Assembly: GCA_947503155.1 (NCBI GenBank)
Contig: CANNCL010000001.1
Location: 434,001 to 498,000, forward strand
From: an uncultured Erythrobacter sp.
GTDB taxonomy: Bacteria > Pseudomonadota > Alphaproteobacteria > Sphingomonadales > Sphingomonadaceae
Direction: 5' to 3'
Length of the DNA stretch: 64,000 nt
The translations under genes and the position numbers were made by a program. Position 1 is the first letter of the stretch. Every line of letters starts with the position of its first letter. Under the pieces are notes generated by a model. That model made no database searches. It was not told the origin of the DNA and saw only the letters and a program-made list of their open reading frames with translations. This document shows positions 18,150 to 26,006 of this stretch, one piece after another.

Positions 18150-18608
18150 TCAAATGTCGCGTGAGACCTTCTCGCGGCGCTCATGCGCTTCTTGCGCTTC
18201 GACGGTCATCGTGGCGACAGGCCGTGCGATTAGACGGCGAATACCAATCGGGTCGCCCGTTACTTCACAATAGCCATATTCGCCCTGCTCAATCCGGCGC
18301 AGTGCGGAATCGATTTTAGAGACCAATTTGCGCTGACGATCACGCGTGCGAAGTTCGATACCCCAATCGGTTTCGCTAGAAGCGCGATCATTCAAATCCG
18401 CTTCGCGAATGGGGCCATCAGCTAACGATTGCAGTGTTTGCCCAGCAGCAGAATGGATCGAGCGTTTCCACTCGATCAACAGCAGTTGGAAATAAGCCTG
18501 CTGCTGCTGGTTCATATAAACTTCGTCATCGCTGGGGACGTAGTCCTCAGCAAGCAAGCTCTTTGCTTTTTCAAAGATGTCGATCTCTTCAGACGCGGCA
18601 GCTGGCAT
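18150..18608 (-). CDS. dksA: DksA/TraR-family RNA polymerase-binding protein
   Basis: 152 residues from ATG 18608, with AGAGGG upstream. It binds the RNA polymerase secondary channel and, with ppGpp, tunes stable RNA and amino-acid promoters. A coiled-coil runs about residues 25-100, with the tip acidic residues near DRASSETDW. The C-terminal zinc-finger region keeps only the first cysteine (YGYCEVTGDP); the others are replaced by Thr/Ala, as in known one-cysteine alphaproteobacterial DksA proteins. Divergent from the Sel1-repeat gene over a 314-base intergenic region. Confidence 0.88.
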   Translation of the reverse strand: MPAAASEEIDIFEKAKSLLAEDYVPSDDEVYMNQQQQAYFQLLLIEWKRSIHSAAGQTLQSLADGPIREADLNDRASSETDWGIELRTRDRQRKLVSKIDSALRRIEQGEYGYCEVTGDPIGIRRLIARPVATMTVEAQEAHERREKVSRDI

Positions 18609-18823
18609 GTGGCCCTCTAATGTCAAAAACCTCTCAAAAGACCGGCCCGTTGCGGTGTGCGAAGACATTCGCAAACCAGCTTGCCCCCTAGCAAGTCGCT
18701 ACGTTGCCGGGCGTATAAGCATGAGGCCCTCCCCGCACAAGTCAGTTTGACCCGGCGTTCTCCACAATCGCCCCGTTTCAGCAGATTGTGTGGGCGTCTT
18801 TGATTAAGAAATTTGGATCGTCA

Positions 18824-18838
18824 TTAACGTTTTGTTGA
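18824..18838. promoter_or_regulatory. CtrA-like box upstream of the Sel1-repeat gene
   Basis: TTAA-N7-TTGA at 18824-18838, one mismatch from the CtrA consensus TTAA-N7-TTAA, 84 bases before the start at 18923. Short motif, so chance is possible; the rest of the 18609-18922 region shows no gene. Confidence 0.3.
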
Positions 18839-18922
18839 CCATGATCGGTGAGGTCTGTGGTTGCGCGGTTCGCAGGGGTTCAACTTTTCCCAGAGAACCG
18901 GCGCAAAAACGGGGAAGACGAA

Positions 18923-19249
18923 ATGAAACTTGAAACAGTTTATACAGCAGACGCAGCGCCGCTCGGTAACGGCGAAGTCGATCTGGCGATTGCAAATTTT
19001 CTGGCAGACGCAGCCTCTGGCAATGTCGCCGCTCTGTTCGACCTTGGCGTCGCTTACTCGACCGGCAGCAACGGCGTTGTCTGCGACCTGGTCGAAGCAC
19101 ACAAATGGTTTAACCTCGCCGCCTCACGCGGACATGAAGAAGCCGGTTGGTGCCGCGCGGATGTTTCTGATGAAATGACGGCCCGCGAAATCGCCGAAGC
19201 ACAGCGGCGCGCACGCCGTTGGTTGTCAGAAGAACGCCGCGCCGCTTGA
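18923..19249 (+). CDS. Small Sel1-repeat protein
   Basis: 108 residues with one clear Sel1-like (TPR-related) repeat: GNVAALFDLGVAYSTG followed by DLVEAHKWFNLAASRGHEEA. Such alpha-helical repeats bind partner proteins. No signal peptide is seen, so it is probably cytoplasmic. ATG at 18923 has GGGGAAG upstream. The C-terminal helix is strongly basic/acidic (AQRRARRWLSEERRAA). A CtrA-like box upstream hints at cell-cycle control, which is inference. Confidence 0.75.
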   Translation: MKLETVYTADAAPLGNGEVDLAIANFLADAASGNVAALFDLGVAYSTGSNGVVCDLVEAHKWFNLAASRGHEEAGWCRADVSDEMTAREIAEAQRRARRWLSEERRAA

Positions 19250-19257
19250 TCGCGGTT

Positions 19258-20409
19258 TTAGACGCCTTTCTTGAAAGGTGTCTTTTCATCCAAGAACACT
19301 TGATCGGTCGATACGCCTTCGCGTTCCCGCTCAAGAAAGTCAGCTATTGCAGCGCGAAACCCCGGATCGGCAATCCAATGCGCTGACCAGGTTTTTGCCG
19401 GCTCATATCCGCGCGCCAATTTGTGCCCGCCTTGCGCCCCCGCCTCAACACGCGGAAGGCCGAGCTCAATCGCAATGTCGATCGCCTGATAATAACAAAG
19501 CTCAAAATGCAAGAAGCGCACATCGCGTGCACATCCCCAATAGCGGCCATAGATCGCATCCGATCCAACAAAATTGAGCGCACCAGCAATCGGCAGATCA
19601 TCTTCTAGAGCGAGGATGAGGACCATCTGGTCGCCCATCCGTTCCCCCATCAGCGTAAATGCCTCGCGCGTCAGATAAGGCGTCCCCCATTTGCGCGCAC
19701 CTGTGTCTTGATAAAACTCCCAGAACGCATCCCAATGATGCGGCTCAATATCATCCCCCCGCAATCGCACGATTGTCAGGCCTTCTTGGGCGGCGGCGCG
19801 TTCTTTGCGCAAATTCTTGCGTTTTCGCGAAGCAAGCTCGGCAAGAAAGCCATCGAAGTCGTCATAATTGCGATTGAGCCAGTGGAATTGAAGGTCGCTG
19901 CGCATCAGCCAATCGCCGGCTTCGAACAAGGGAAGTTGGGCCGGGTCGATGAAGGTTGCATGGGCAGAGGACAGCCCGTTCTGTTCGCACACCACCTCCG
20001 CCCCTTTTAACAGATGCCCCGCGAGGGAAGGGTCCGACAACAGCAGCCGTGGTCCATTCGCCGGGGTGAAAGGCGCCGCGATTTGCAGTTTGGGGTAATA
20101 ATTGCGGCCCGCCCGGTGCAGTGCATCGGCCCAGCTGTGATCGAAGACATATTCGCCGTGACTATGCCCCTTGGCATAGCTGGGCATTGCGGCGAGCAAT
20201 TGATCGGCCGCATCGGTGATGACGATCGGCACCGGATCCCAGCCGGTTCCTTCGCCGACACTGCCTGAATCCTCCAAAGCAGTGAGAAATTCGTGACTGA
20301 CGAATGGATTGCGGTCTCCGCCGAGCGCGTTCCATTCGCGCGCGTCAAACTCGCCGACCGATGGGGCCAGACGAACGGTCAGGTCGCGCGCCTTTTCTTC
20401 CTCTTCCAT
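19258..20409 (-). CDS. GNAT-family N-acyltransferase (peptidogalycan/FemAB-like, COG3146)
   Basis: 383 residues. Hallmarks of the COG3146 family are NPFVSHEFLTALEDSGSVG near the N-terminus, HATFID in the middle and ARGYEPAKTWSAHWI near the C-terminus. The fold is a double GNAT/FemAB-like acyltransferase; the substrate is not established. The ATG at 20409 shares one base with the stop of the upstream phosphodiesterase gene (TGATG), so it is translationally coupled. Last gene of the five-gene minus-strand run 22554-19258. Confidence 0.85.
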   Translation of the reverse strand: MEEEEKARDLTVRLAPSVGEFDAREWNALGGDRNPFVSHEFLTALEDSGSVGEGTGWDPVPIVITDAADQLLAAMPSYAKGHSHGEYVFDHSWADALHRAGRNYYPKLQIAAPFTPANGPRLLLSDPSLAGHLLKGAEVVCEQNGLSSAHATFIDPAQLPLFEAGDWLMRSDLQFHWLNRNYDDFDGFLAELASRKRKNLRKERAAAQEGLTIVRLRGDDIEPHHWDAFWEFYQDTGARKWGTPYLTREAFTLMGERMGDQMVLILALEDDLPIAGALNFVGSDAIYGRYWGCARDVRFLHFELCYYQAIDIAIELGLPRVEAGAQGGHKLARGYEPAKTWSAHWIADPGFRAAIADFLEREREGVSTDQVFLDEKTPFKKGV

Positions 20410-21152
20410 CAAGCCCCCCTCTCTCGAGCAAGGCCCTCACCTTCGCTAATCAAGGCGTCAGCACTCGCAAGTGCCCTTGTCCGGGTGTCGCGCGAATTGA
20501 CCGTCCATGTCAGGATCGGCAGCCCTTCGTCACGCAATCCGATTACCCAATGGTTCGGCAATGAAGAAATGTCGTATGCAAGAAAATCGGGCTTAGCGGT
20601 CCAAAAAGCGACTCGCCGCTGCCAAGCCGTCTGCGTGTTTCCATATTCATCCTCCCGCATCACCAATCCGCGCACGATGTGCGGGGCGTTGCGGCGGAAC
20701 CAACGGGCTGCTCGCGGGTCAAAGCTCATGACCGCATGATGGCCTGCATACTCTTCCAAGGCTTCGCTGACAGCGGCACAAATGCGTTCAACATCATAGC
20801 CGGGCTTCGACTTGATTTCGATCAGCAGCGGAACCACGCCGCGGACCGTTTCTAGCAATTGGCGAAGCGTCGCAATGCGCTCATCGCTCCCGTGATAGCG
20901 CAATTGCTGCAATTGAGCTGACGTATGACTTTGCGTTGGCCCTTCGCCCGCGGTCAGACGATCTAGGTCCCAATCGTGAAACACCACGGTATGGTCATCG
21001 CGGCTGCGTTGAATATCGCATTCGATGCCCATGCCGGCCGCGATCGCGCGCCGCGCCGCTTCCAATGAATTTTCAGGGACGCCGCGGCCATGCAAACCGC
21101 GATGGGCATACTCCCACCGGGTCAACCAATCGGGAACGGTGCGACCTGTCAC
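20409..21152 (-). CDS. Glycerophosphodiester phosphodiesterase
   Basis: 247 residues, cytoplasmic GDPD (UgpQ-like) that splits glycerophosphodiesters into glycerol-3-phosphate and alcohol. The catalytic triad region is visible as YAHRGLHGRGVPENSLEA (His) and MGIECDIQRSRDDHTVVFHDWDLDRLT (Glu, Asp, His). It starts with GTG at 21152, six bases after the stop of the RidA gene. No signal peptide. Part of the packed run with HAD, RidA and GNAT genes; a lipid-remodelling role is likely but inferred. Confidence 0.9.
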   Translation of the reverse strand: MTGRTVPDWLTRWEYAHRGLHGRGVPENSLEAARRAIAAGMGIECDIQRSRDDHTVVFHDWDLDRLTAGEGPTQSHTSAQLQQLRYHGSDERIATLRQLLETVRGVVPLLIEIKSKPGYDVERICAAVSEALEEYAGHHAVMSFDPRAARWFRRNAPHIVRGLVMREDEYGNTQTAWQRRVAFWTAKPDFLAYDISSLPNHWVIGLRDEGLPILTWTVNSRDTRTRALASADALISEGEGLARERGA

Positions 21153-21158
21153 CTTCGC

Positions 21159-21617
21159 TTAGCTGCCCGAAATCGCGATGATCGCATCAACCTCAACCGC
21201 CGCGCCAAGTGGCAAAACAGGAACGCCAACAGCGGCACGCGCGTGACGGCCCTTTTCGCCGAAAACCTCAAACATCAAATCAGATGCGCCATTGGCCACT
21301 TTGGGTTGGCCGGTGAAATCAGCGGTAGAACTGACGAATGCGCCAAGTTTTACGACCCGTTCGACCCGCTCAAGAACGCCAGCCGCCTTGAGCTGCGCAA
21401 GGATCATCAAACCGCAGGCGCGCGCGGCCTCCATGCCGCCATCGAGGTCAACATCCTCGCCCAATCGCCCCGTCGCCAATACCCCGTCGACAAACGGCAG
21501 CTGACCAGACACGTGCGCGAAACCTCCATGCACCACGACCGGCTGATAACTCGCCACAGGTGCAGCGGCTTCGGGCAGGACAATGCCCAACTCTTTTAGT
21601 CGTTCTTCGATACTCAT
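21159..21617 (-). CDS. RidA-family protein (YjgF/Rid7-like)
   Basis: 152 residues. Rid proteins hydrolyse reactive enamine/imine intermediates, though subfamilies differ. The protein carries the conserved VVHGGFAHVSGQLPF and VKLGAFVSSTADFTGQPKVANGASDLM segments and the C-terminal ARAAVGVPVLPLGAAVEVDAI. Compared with archetypal RidA (about 128 residues) it has an N-terminal extension beginning SIEERLKELGIVLP, which is the long Rid-subfamily pattern. ATG 21617 overlaps the HAD stop by four bases. Confidence 0.88.
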   Translation of the reverse strand: MSIEERLKELGIVLPEAAAPVASYQPVVVHGGFAHVSGQLPFVDGVLATGRLGEDVDLDGGMEAARACGLMILAQLKAAGVLERVERVVKLGAFVSSTADFTGQPKVANGASDLMFEVFGEKGRHARAAVGVPVLPLGAAVEVDAIIAISGS

Positions 21618-22258
21618 GCCGGTGTTCCTTCCAATTGACCCTTCAACCACGGTAACGCCTCAGACCAGCGGTCGATCCGCGCATCCGCATGTCCGGCCTT
21701 ATGCGCGCAATCAATTGCGCCCGCGATCATCGGTTCTCCGCATAAATGCAGGCGCACCACGTCAGGAGTTGTTTCCATCACCGAATGGTGGTGCTGAGCG
21801 AGATCGTCGATAAAAAGCGCGCGGCTTGGCTTGAATTCTTCGACAATCTTTTTGAGTGCCGGACCTTTGGGGCCCTGGTTGGTATAGACTTTTGCATGCA
21901 AGCCTTGCGCCGCCAATTGCTCGGCGCGCTTGTCTCGCCGAAAATCGACCAAATTGGTAAGCACCACGACATCAGCATACTCGTTCAATTCATTGAGCGC
22001 ATCGACCGCGCCAGCAATGGGCAATTGACTATCCATTTCAGTGTCGAAGAACCCGCCGAGTTTTTTCCAAATATCTGACGGTTCAAGCAGCTGTCCGCTT
22101 TCCTGCCAGCGTAGAGCTTCGCCGAAATTTTGGCCCTCAAGGTTGAAATCAACACCTTGGCTGTCCTCAAGCCAGTCTTTGAAATGTTTGACCATATAGA
22201 GAATGACCTCATCGCAATCACTGATGATCAGAGGTCTTTTTCCAGGGGATAGGCTCAT
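21614..22258 (-). CDS. HAD-superfamily hydrolase-like protein
   Basis: 214 residues. The N-terminal IISDCDEVILYMV gives the HAD nucleophile motif (Asp-x-Asp), VVLTNLVDFRRDKR the Thr/Asn of motif II and SRALFIDDLAQHHHS the acidic motif IV. The cap region is small. Substrate unknown. It overlaps the DUF3572 gene upstream and the RidA gene downstream, each by four bases (ATGA), so the trio is translated as a unit. Confidence 0.8.
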   Translation of the reverse strand: MSLSPGKRPLIISDCDEVILYMVKHFKDWLEDSQGVDFNLEGQNFGEALRWQESGQLLEPSDIWKKLGGFFDTEMDSQLPIAGAVDALNELNEYADVVVLTNLVDFRRDKRAEQLAAQGLHAKVYTNQGPKGPALKKIVEEFKPSRALFIDDLAQHHHSVMETTPDVVRLHLCGEPMIAGAIDCAHKAGHADARIDRWSEALPWLKGQLEGTPA

Positions 22259-22554
22259 GCAGAAAGGTCCTTTCGGGCGGCAACCAATTCCTCTGGCGTT
22301 ACAGCCAAGGCCTCGGCGGCTCGGATCAAATCGGGTTCGTAATTGGCGAGGAAGTCGAGCGCGGAACCAAGCACTTGCGGATCACCCAGTCCAGCGCGCA
22401 AGCTGTCAGGGTCCAATCCGGTTAGGTCCAAGTAACGCTCCGCCCGCTCCTCATCTTGCAGCACCCATCCAATCGCAGCCAATGCAAGCGTCGCTGCGCG
22501 GGTGGCGGCTTCGGAGGGACCAGATTGGTGCGAGTGATCAGAGAAATCCGAGAT
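22255..22554 (-). CDS. DUF3572 family protein with apparently non-standard start
   Basis: Helical protein of unknown function found in alphaproteobacteria; the DUF3572 pattern is ATLALAAIGWVLQDEERAERY followed by LTGLDPDSLRAG and a C-terminal PDLIRAAEALAVTPEEL. The first standard start is a TTG at 22482, but it lies inside the first helix and has no ribosome site. The open frame continues upstream without a stop, and an ATC at 22554 stands seven bases after AGAGGG. I give 22554 as the best start (99 residues) but the choice is tentative. First gene of the overlapping run, divergent from divK. Confidence 0.6.
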   Translation of the reverse strand: MSDFSDHSHQSGPSEAATRAATLALAAIGWVLQDEERAERYLDLTGLDPDSLRAGLGDPQVLGSALDFLANYEPDLIRAAEALAVTPEELVAARKDLSA

Positions 22555-22614
22555 TGTTATGCCCTCTGTGTGTTAGTACTCAGGAAACGTAAGTCGTAAG
22601 CATCGGGGCGCTCA

Positions 22615-22983
22615 GTGACAAAACGAATAATGGTTGTCGAGGATAACGACCTCAACCGAAGATTGTTCTGCGATGTTTTGAAGGCAAACGGTTTTGATGT
22701 GGAGCCCGTCGCCGATGGCGAGCAGGTGTTGGAAACCGCGCGATCAGTCGCTCCGGATCTTATTATCATGGACATTCAACTCCCCGGAATGTCAGGTGTG
22801 GACCTGATCGCTGCTGCCAAACGTGACCAAGTATTAAAGGCCATTCCTGTTTTGGCGGTAACGGCTTTTGCTGGAAAAGGGGACGAGGCACGCATCCGTT
22901 CCGCAGGCGCGGCAGGTTATCTATCAAAACCCGTGTCGATCATGCCATTCATGAATGCAGTGCGAGAATTGCTGCCGACCTAG
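22615..22983 (+). CDS. divK: Single-domain response regulator DivK
   Basis: 122 residues, a receiver domain without output. GTG start at 22615 (MTKRIMVVEDNDLNRRLF). Acidic pocket E9/D10, phosphorylated D53 in LIIMDIQLPGMSGVDL, Thr in AVTAFAGKGDE and Lys in GYLSKPVS. In alphaproteobacteria DivK controls the DivJ/PleC/CckA phosphorelay that determines CtrA activity; ctrA itself lies at 3558. Convergent with the Pycsar-effector-like gene, its stop overlapping that gene's stop by four bases. Confidence 0.9.
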   Translation: MTKRIMVVEDNDLNRRLFCDVLKANGFDVEPVADGEQVLETARSVAPDLIIMDIQLPGMSGVDLIAAAKRDQVLKAIPVLAVTAFAGKGDEARIRSAGAAGYLSKPVSIMPFMNAVRELLPT

Positions 22984-23558
22984 GCCGCGAGTGATTCCGC
23001 CAAATAAACCGCCATAGTCGTCGCCAAACCGCCTAGGAAAATTCGGTAGGCATAGGACAAATAGCGGTATTTGCGCTTGTAGAGCACCTGCCCGTTTTGA
23101 TGAATGTCCTTAAGCATGACGCGGAAGAGTGTTTCATCACTTTCAAAATGATCGAGCAATTCTTCCGTCCATTCGCTCTCACTCATCGACGCGAAATGAC
23201 CGAAAAACAATGGGTTGAAAGCCGCGCGGTCCGTCGGAGGCTTGCTCAGAGATGGCAAAACCGCGATCACTGCGCATAAAGATGAAAGGAAAGCCGTTGC
23301 CGCAAGGCAAAGGGTCGAGAAATTTACCTCACTGCCAATCAACCGTGTCACGGCCAACGAAAACACCACAAAGGTCGCGCCGATCAAGATTGAAGCTTTT
23401 TGATCCGCCATTTGAGAGAGCGTCAATGTGTTGATTTGAGCCGTCCGAACAAGGTGGATCGATTGCGCAGAAAACTCGCGCCCCGCCCCTTGCGTAGGCT
23501 CGCTTGACGCAGGCGCAGCATTCTCTTGCACCACAATATCTGCTTCGGCTTGTATCAC
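22980..23558 (-). CDS. Pycsar effector-like membrane protein (DUF5706/PycTM type), orphan
   Basis: 192 residues from GTG 23558, which has GGGGGAAG upstream; a TTG at 23618 is an alternative. A soluble N-terminus of about 30 residues leads into HLVRTAQINTLTLSQMADQK, then two hydrophobic helices (about 57-75 and 80-100), a cytoplasmic stretch FNPLFFGHFASMSESEWTEE with DIHQNGQVLYKRKYRYLSYA, and a last helix near 173-190. This matches the pattern of PycTM, the pore-forming effector of Pycsar antiphage systems that opens on cCMP/cUMP. No pyrimidine cyclase gene is adjacent on either side. Role outside defence is also possible. Family call rests on pattern memory, not a search. Confidence 0.7.
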   Translation of the reverse strand: MIQAEADIVVQENAAPASSEPTQGAGREFSAQSIHLVRTAQINTLTLSQMADQKASILIGATFVVFSLAVTRLIGSEVNFSTLCLAATAFLSSLCAVIAVLPSLSKPPTDRAAFNPLFFGHFASMSESEWTEELLDHFESDETLFRVMLKDIHQNGQVLYKRKYRYLSYAYRIFLGGLATTMAVYLAESLAA

Positions 23559-23699
23559 GCCTTTGCTTCCCCCACATTTGCACCATACGCATGTGCCAGT
23601 GACAGCAAAGCTTGACAAGTTTGGTTCCGAAACGCTTTTCAGTCGCTAAGCATAACATACGCTGCCCATCCATCGCATAAATAAAGAGCATCCTTCATC

Positions 23700-23942
23700 A
23701 TGACCGAAGCAGAAGTCGACGAACGCATTCGCGGACAAATTGAACCTTTCAACAAGAAAGGCGTCGCCATCACCAATGAAACGACCTTCGCAAAGGACCT
23801 GGAGTTTGACAGTCTGACTGTGATGGATTTCGTGGCTGAAATCGAAGACGAGTTTGATATTATTATCAGCATGAACCAACAGGCTGAAATTGAAAATTAT
23901 GGCCAATTGGTCAGCGCGGTGCACAAGCTACAAGATAGCTGA
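23700..23942 (+). CDS. Acyl carrier protein
   Basis: 80 residues. The phosphopantetheine attachment Ser38 is in DLEFDSLTVMDFVAEIEDEF, a complete ACP motif. It lies 14 bases ahead of the serine palmitoyltransferase gene, the standard sphingomonad arrangement in which a dedicated ACP supplies the acyl thioester for sphingoid base formation. It differs from primary fatty-acid AcpP in having a less acidic C-terminus. Cytoplasmic. Confidence 0.93.
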   Translation: MTEAEVDERIRGQIEPFNKKGVAITNETTFAKDLEFDSLTVMDFVAEIEDEFDIIISMNQQAEIENYGQLVSAVHKLQDS

Positions 23943-23955
23943 TAGAGAGCGCGGC

Positions 23956-25191
23956 ATGACTGATACAACAAGCACGACCAACCCCGCCGTTGGCGACCTC
24001 TTCACCAAATTTGACCCGATCATTCAGACCCGCGAGACATTGCTCGCAACGGGGATCGAAGACCCGTTCAATTTGGTGATGGAAAAGGTGCTCTCTCCGA
24101 CGCGGGCCATGTGCAATGGACGCGACACGATCCTGCTGGGCACGTATAATTACATGGGCATGACGTTTGACCCCGACGTTCTCGATGCGGGCAAGCAGGC
24201 GCTCGCTGATTTCGGATCAGGCACAACCGGCAGCCGCGTCCTGAATGGCACCTATCAGGGCCACCGGGAGTGTGAGGACGCGCTCAGAGAGTTTTACGGG
24301 ATGGACCATGCAATGGTCTTCTCAACCGGGTACCAGGCCAATCTCGGCATCATCGCGACCATTGCTGGCAAAGGCGACTATGTTGTCCTCGACATCGATA
24401 GTCACGCCTCCATCTATGATGGCTGCGCGATGGGCAATGCCGAAATCGTGCCCTTTCGCCACAACGATATCGAAGCGATGGAAAAGCGGCTGCGGCGTAT
24501 TCCTGCGGAGGCAGGCAAGCTTGTTGTCCTCGAAGGTGTGTATTCGATGCTGGGCGATGTCGCTCCGCTGAAAGAAATGGTCGCGATTGCTAAGAAATAC
24601 GGCGCGATGGTGCTTGTTGATGAGGCCCATTCGATGGGCTTTATTGGTGAAAATGGTCGTGGCGTTGCTGAAGAGCAGGGCGTGATGGACGATGTGGATT
24701 TTATCATCGGGACATTTTCAAAAAGCGTCGGCACTGTCGGCGGCTTCTGCGTGTCGAACCATCCCAAATTTGACATTCTTCGGTTGGTTTGTCGTCCCTA
24801 TGTCTTCACCGCCAGCCTGCCGCCTAGCGTTGTCGCCACGGCCGCCACTTCGATCCGCAAACTTATGCATGGATCGAACAAGCGGGCCCATCTCTGGGAG
24901 AATTCGAAACGGCTGCATGCTGGCCTGACCGCGTTGGGTTTTGAGCTGGGTACGAGCGAGCCGCAAAGCGCAATCATCGCAGTCATCATGCCTGATTTGG
25001 AACGCGGTGCTGGGATGTGGGAGGCGCTTTTAAAAGAAGGCCTCTACGTCAACCTCGCCCGGCCACCGGCAACGCCTGCGAATATGACCTTGCTGCGGTG
25101 TTCGCTGTGTGCGGAGCATTCAGAACAGGAAGTCGAAACCATCCTGCAAATGTTCGAACGCGCAGGAAAAGCGGTTGGGATTATTTCCTAG
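23956..25191 (+). CDS. spt: Serine palmitoyltransferase
   Basis: PLP enzyme of the alpha-oxoamine synthase family that condenses L-serine with a long-chain acyl thioester to 3-ketosphinganine, first step of glycosphingolipid synthesis that replaces LPS functions in sphingomonads. 411 residues. PLP lysine K256 in GTFSKSVGTVGGF, Asp222 in LVDEAHSMGF, His150 in DIDSHASIYDG. ATG at 23956, downstream of the ACP stop. A C-terminal region with LLKEGLYVNLARPPATP is conserved in bacterial SPT. KBL (glycine C-acetyltransferase) is the alternative call, but the ACP partner favours SPT. Confidence 0.92.
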   Translation: MTDTTSTTNPAVGDLFTKFDPIIQTRETLLATGIEDPFNLVMEKVLSPTRAMCNGRDTILLGTYNYMGMTFDPDVLDAGKQALADFGSGTTGSRVLNGTYQGHRECEDALREFYGMDHAMVFSTGYQANLGIIATIAGKGDYVVLDIDSHASIYDGCAMGNAEIVPFRHNDIEAMEKRLRRIPAEAGKLVVLEGVYSMLGDVAPLKEMVAIAKKYGAMVLVDEAHSMGFIGENGRGVAEEQGVMDDVDFIIGTFSKSVGTVGGFCVSNHPKFDILRLVCRPYVFTASLPPSVVATAATSIRKLMHGSNKRAHLWENSKRLHAGLTALGFELGTSEPQSAIIAVIMPDLERGAGMWEALLKEGLYVNLARPPATPANMTLLRCSLCAEHSEQEVETILQMFERAGKAVGIIS

Positions 25192-25224
25192 CCAGAGACC
25201 CGCACCTCGGCTGGCGCGCTAGGT

Positions 25225-25935
25225 TTATTCTTCGATTTGAACGGCAATTGCGCCGTCGCAAATATGCGGCGTGCCGGGTTCCTCTTCACCGCCAGCAAAT
25301 TGCGTGAACGCGATAAAACCGCCCGCCACGAGGATGACGAATAATGTCGTCAACAATCCAAGATATCGATCAATCATACGCTTGATCGGCGCTCCGAAGA
25401 TCCGGAACAAAATGCCTACGACCATGAAGATCAGCGCGCGGCCAGCTAGCGCCGCAAGCGTGAATGTCAGCAGGTTCATTTCGATGAAGCCCGCCGTGAT
25501 GGTCATCAACTTAAACGGCACCGGCGTGCCAGCTGCGAAAAAGACCGCAAGCGCACCTTGTTCCCGAATGTAACACGCGGCGACCGGAAAGCTGTCAGTC
25601 AGACCAAGCAGGCCGAGCACCCACACCCCAATCGATTCGTATAAGAGATACCCGATCGCATAGCCGAACAGACCGCCGATCACTGAAGAGCCGGTTGCGA
25701 TCAATGCAAATCGGATCGCTTTTTTTGGTTCAGCAAGACACATTAGCCCCAGCAAAGGATGGGGGGGGATCGGAAAGAAACTCGACTCAATGAAACAGAA
25801 AAATGCCAGCCACCACACCGCCTTTGGGTGCGCCGCTTTATCCATCGTCCATTCGTATAATGCGCGCAGCCAGGCCAATTTCAAAACATCCCAATCGGTT
25901 ATCGCGACAGGAATTACGCGACCTCCTCCAACCAT
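25225..25935 (-). CDS. YqaA/DedA-family (SNARE-associated) membrane protein
   Basis: 236 residues, integral inner-membrane protein with about five helices. The DedA/VTT motifs are ESSFFPIPPHPLLGLM near residue 50 and FFAAGTPVPFKLMTITAGF near 135. Family members act as lipid scramblases or flippases in bacteria, but a specific substrate is unknown. Convergent with spt, separated by 33 bases. The start at 25935 lacks a ribosome site, so a later start within the first 20 codons is possible. Confidence 0.8.
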   Translation of the reverse strand: MVGGGRVIPVAITDWDVLKLAWLRALYEWTMDKAAHPKAVWWLAFFCFIESSFFPIPPHPLLGLMCLAEPKKAIRFALIATGSSVIGGLFGYAIGYLLYESIGVWVLGLLGLTDSFPVAACYIREQGALAVFFAAGTPVPFKLMTITAGFIEMNLLTFTLAALAGRALIFMVVGILFRIFGAPIKRMIDRYLGLLTTLFVILVAGGFIAFTQFAGGEEEPGTPHICDGAIAVQIEE

Positions 25936-25971
25936 GCAACTGCATTAAAATCACCAAATAGGTTATTTATA

Positions 25972-26000
25972 TTGACATCGTGACGCTCTTTGGTTAGAAG
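25972..26000 (+). promoter_or_regulatory. Sigma-70-type promoter
   Basis: Perfect -35 TTGACA at 25972-25977, a 17-base spacer and a moderate -10 TAGAAG at 25995-26000, in an AT-rich patch. No coding region follows until 26106 and a hairpin comes 44 bases on, so it probably drives a short RNA. Confidence 0.6.
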
Positions 26001-26006
26001 AAGGCA

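Noticed and set aside
22980-23558. Complete Pycsar defence locus
   Set aside because: No cyclase gene is present in the flanking genes from 19 to 28 kb, so only an orphan effector-like gene is claimed.
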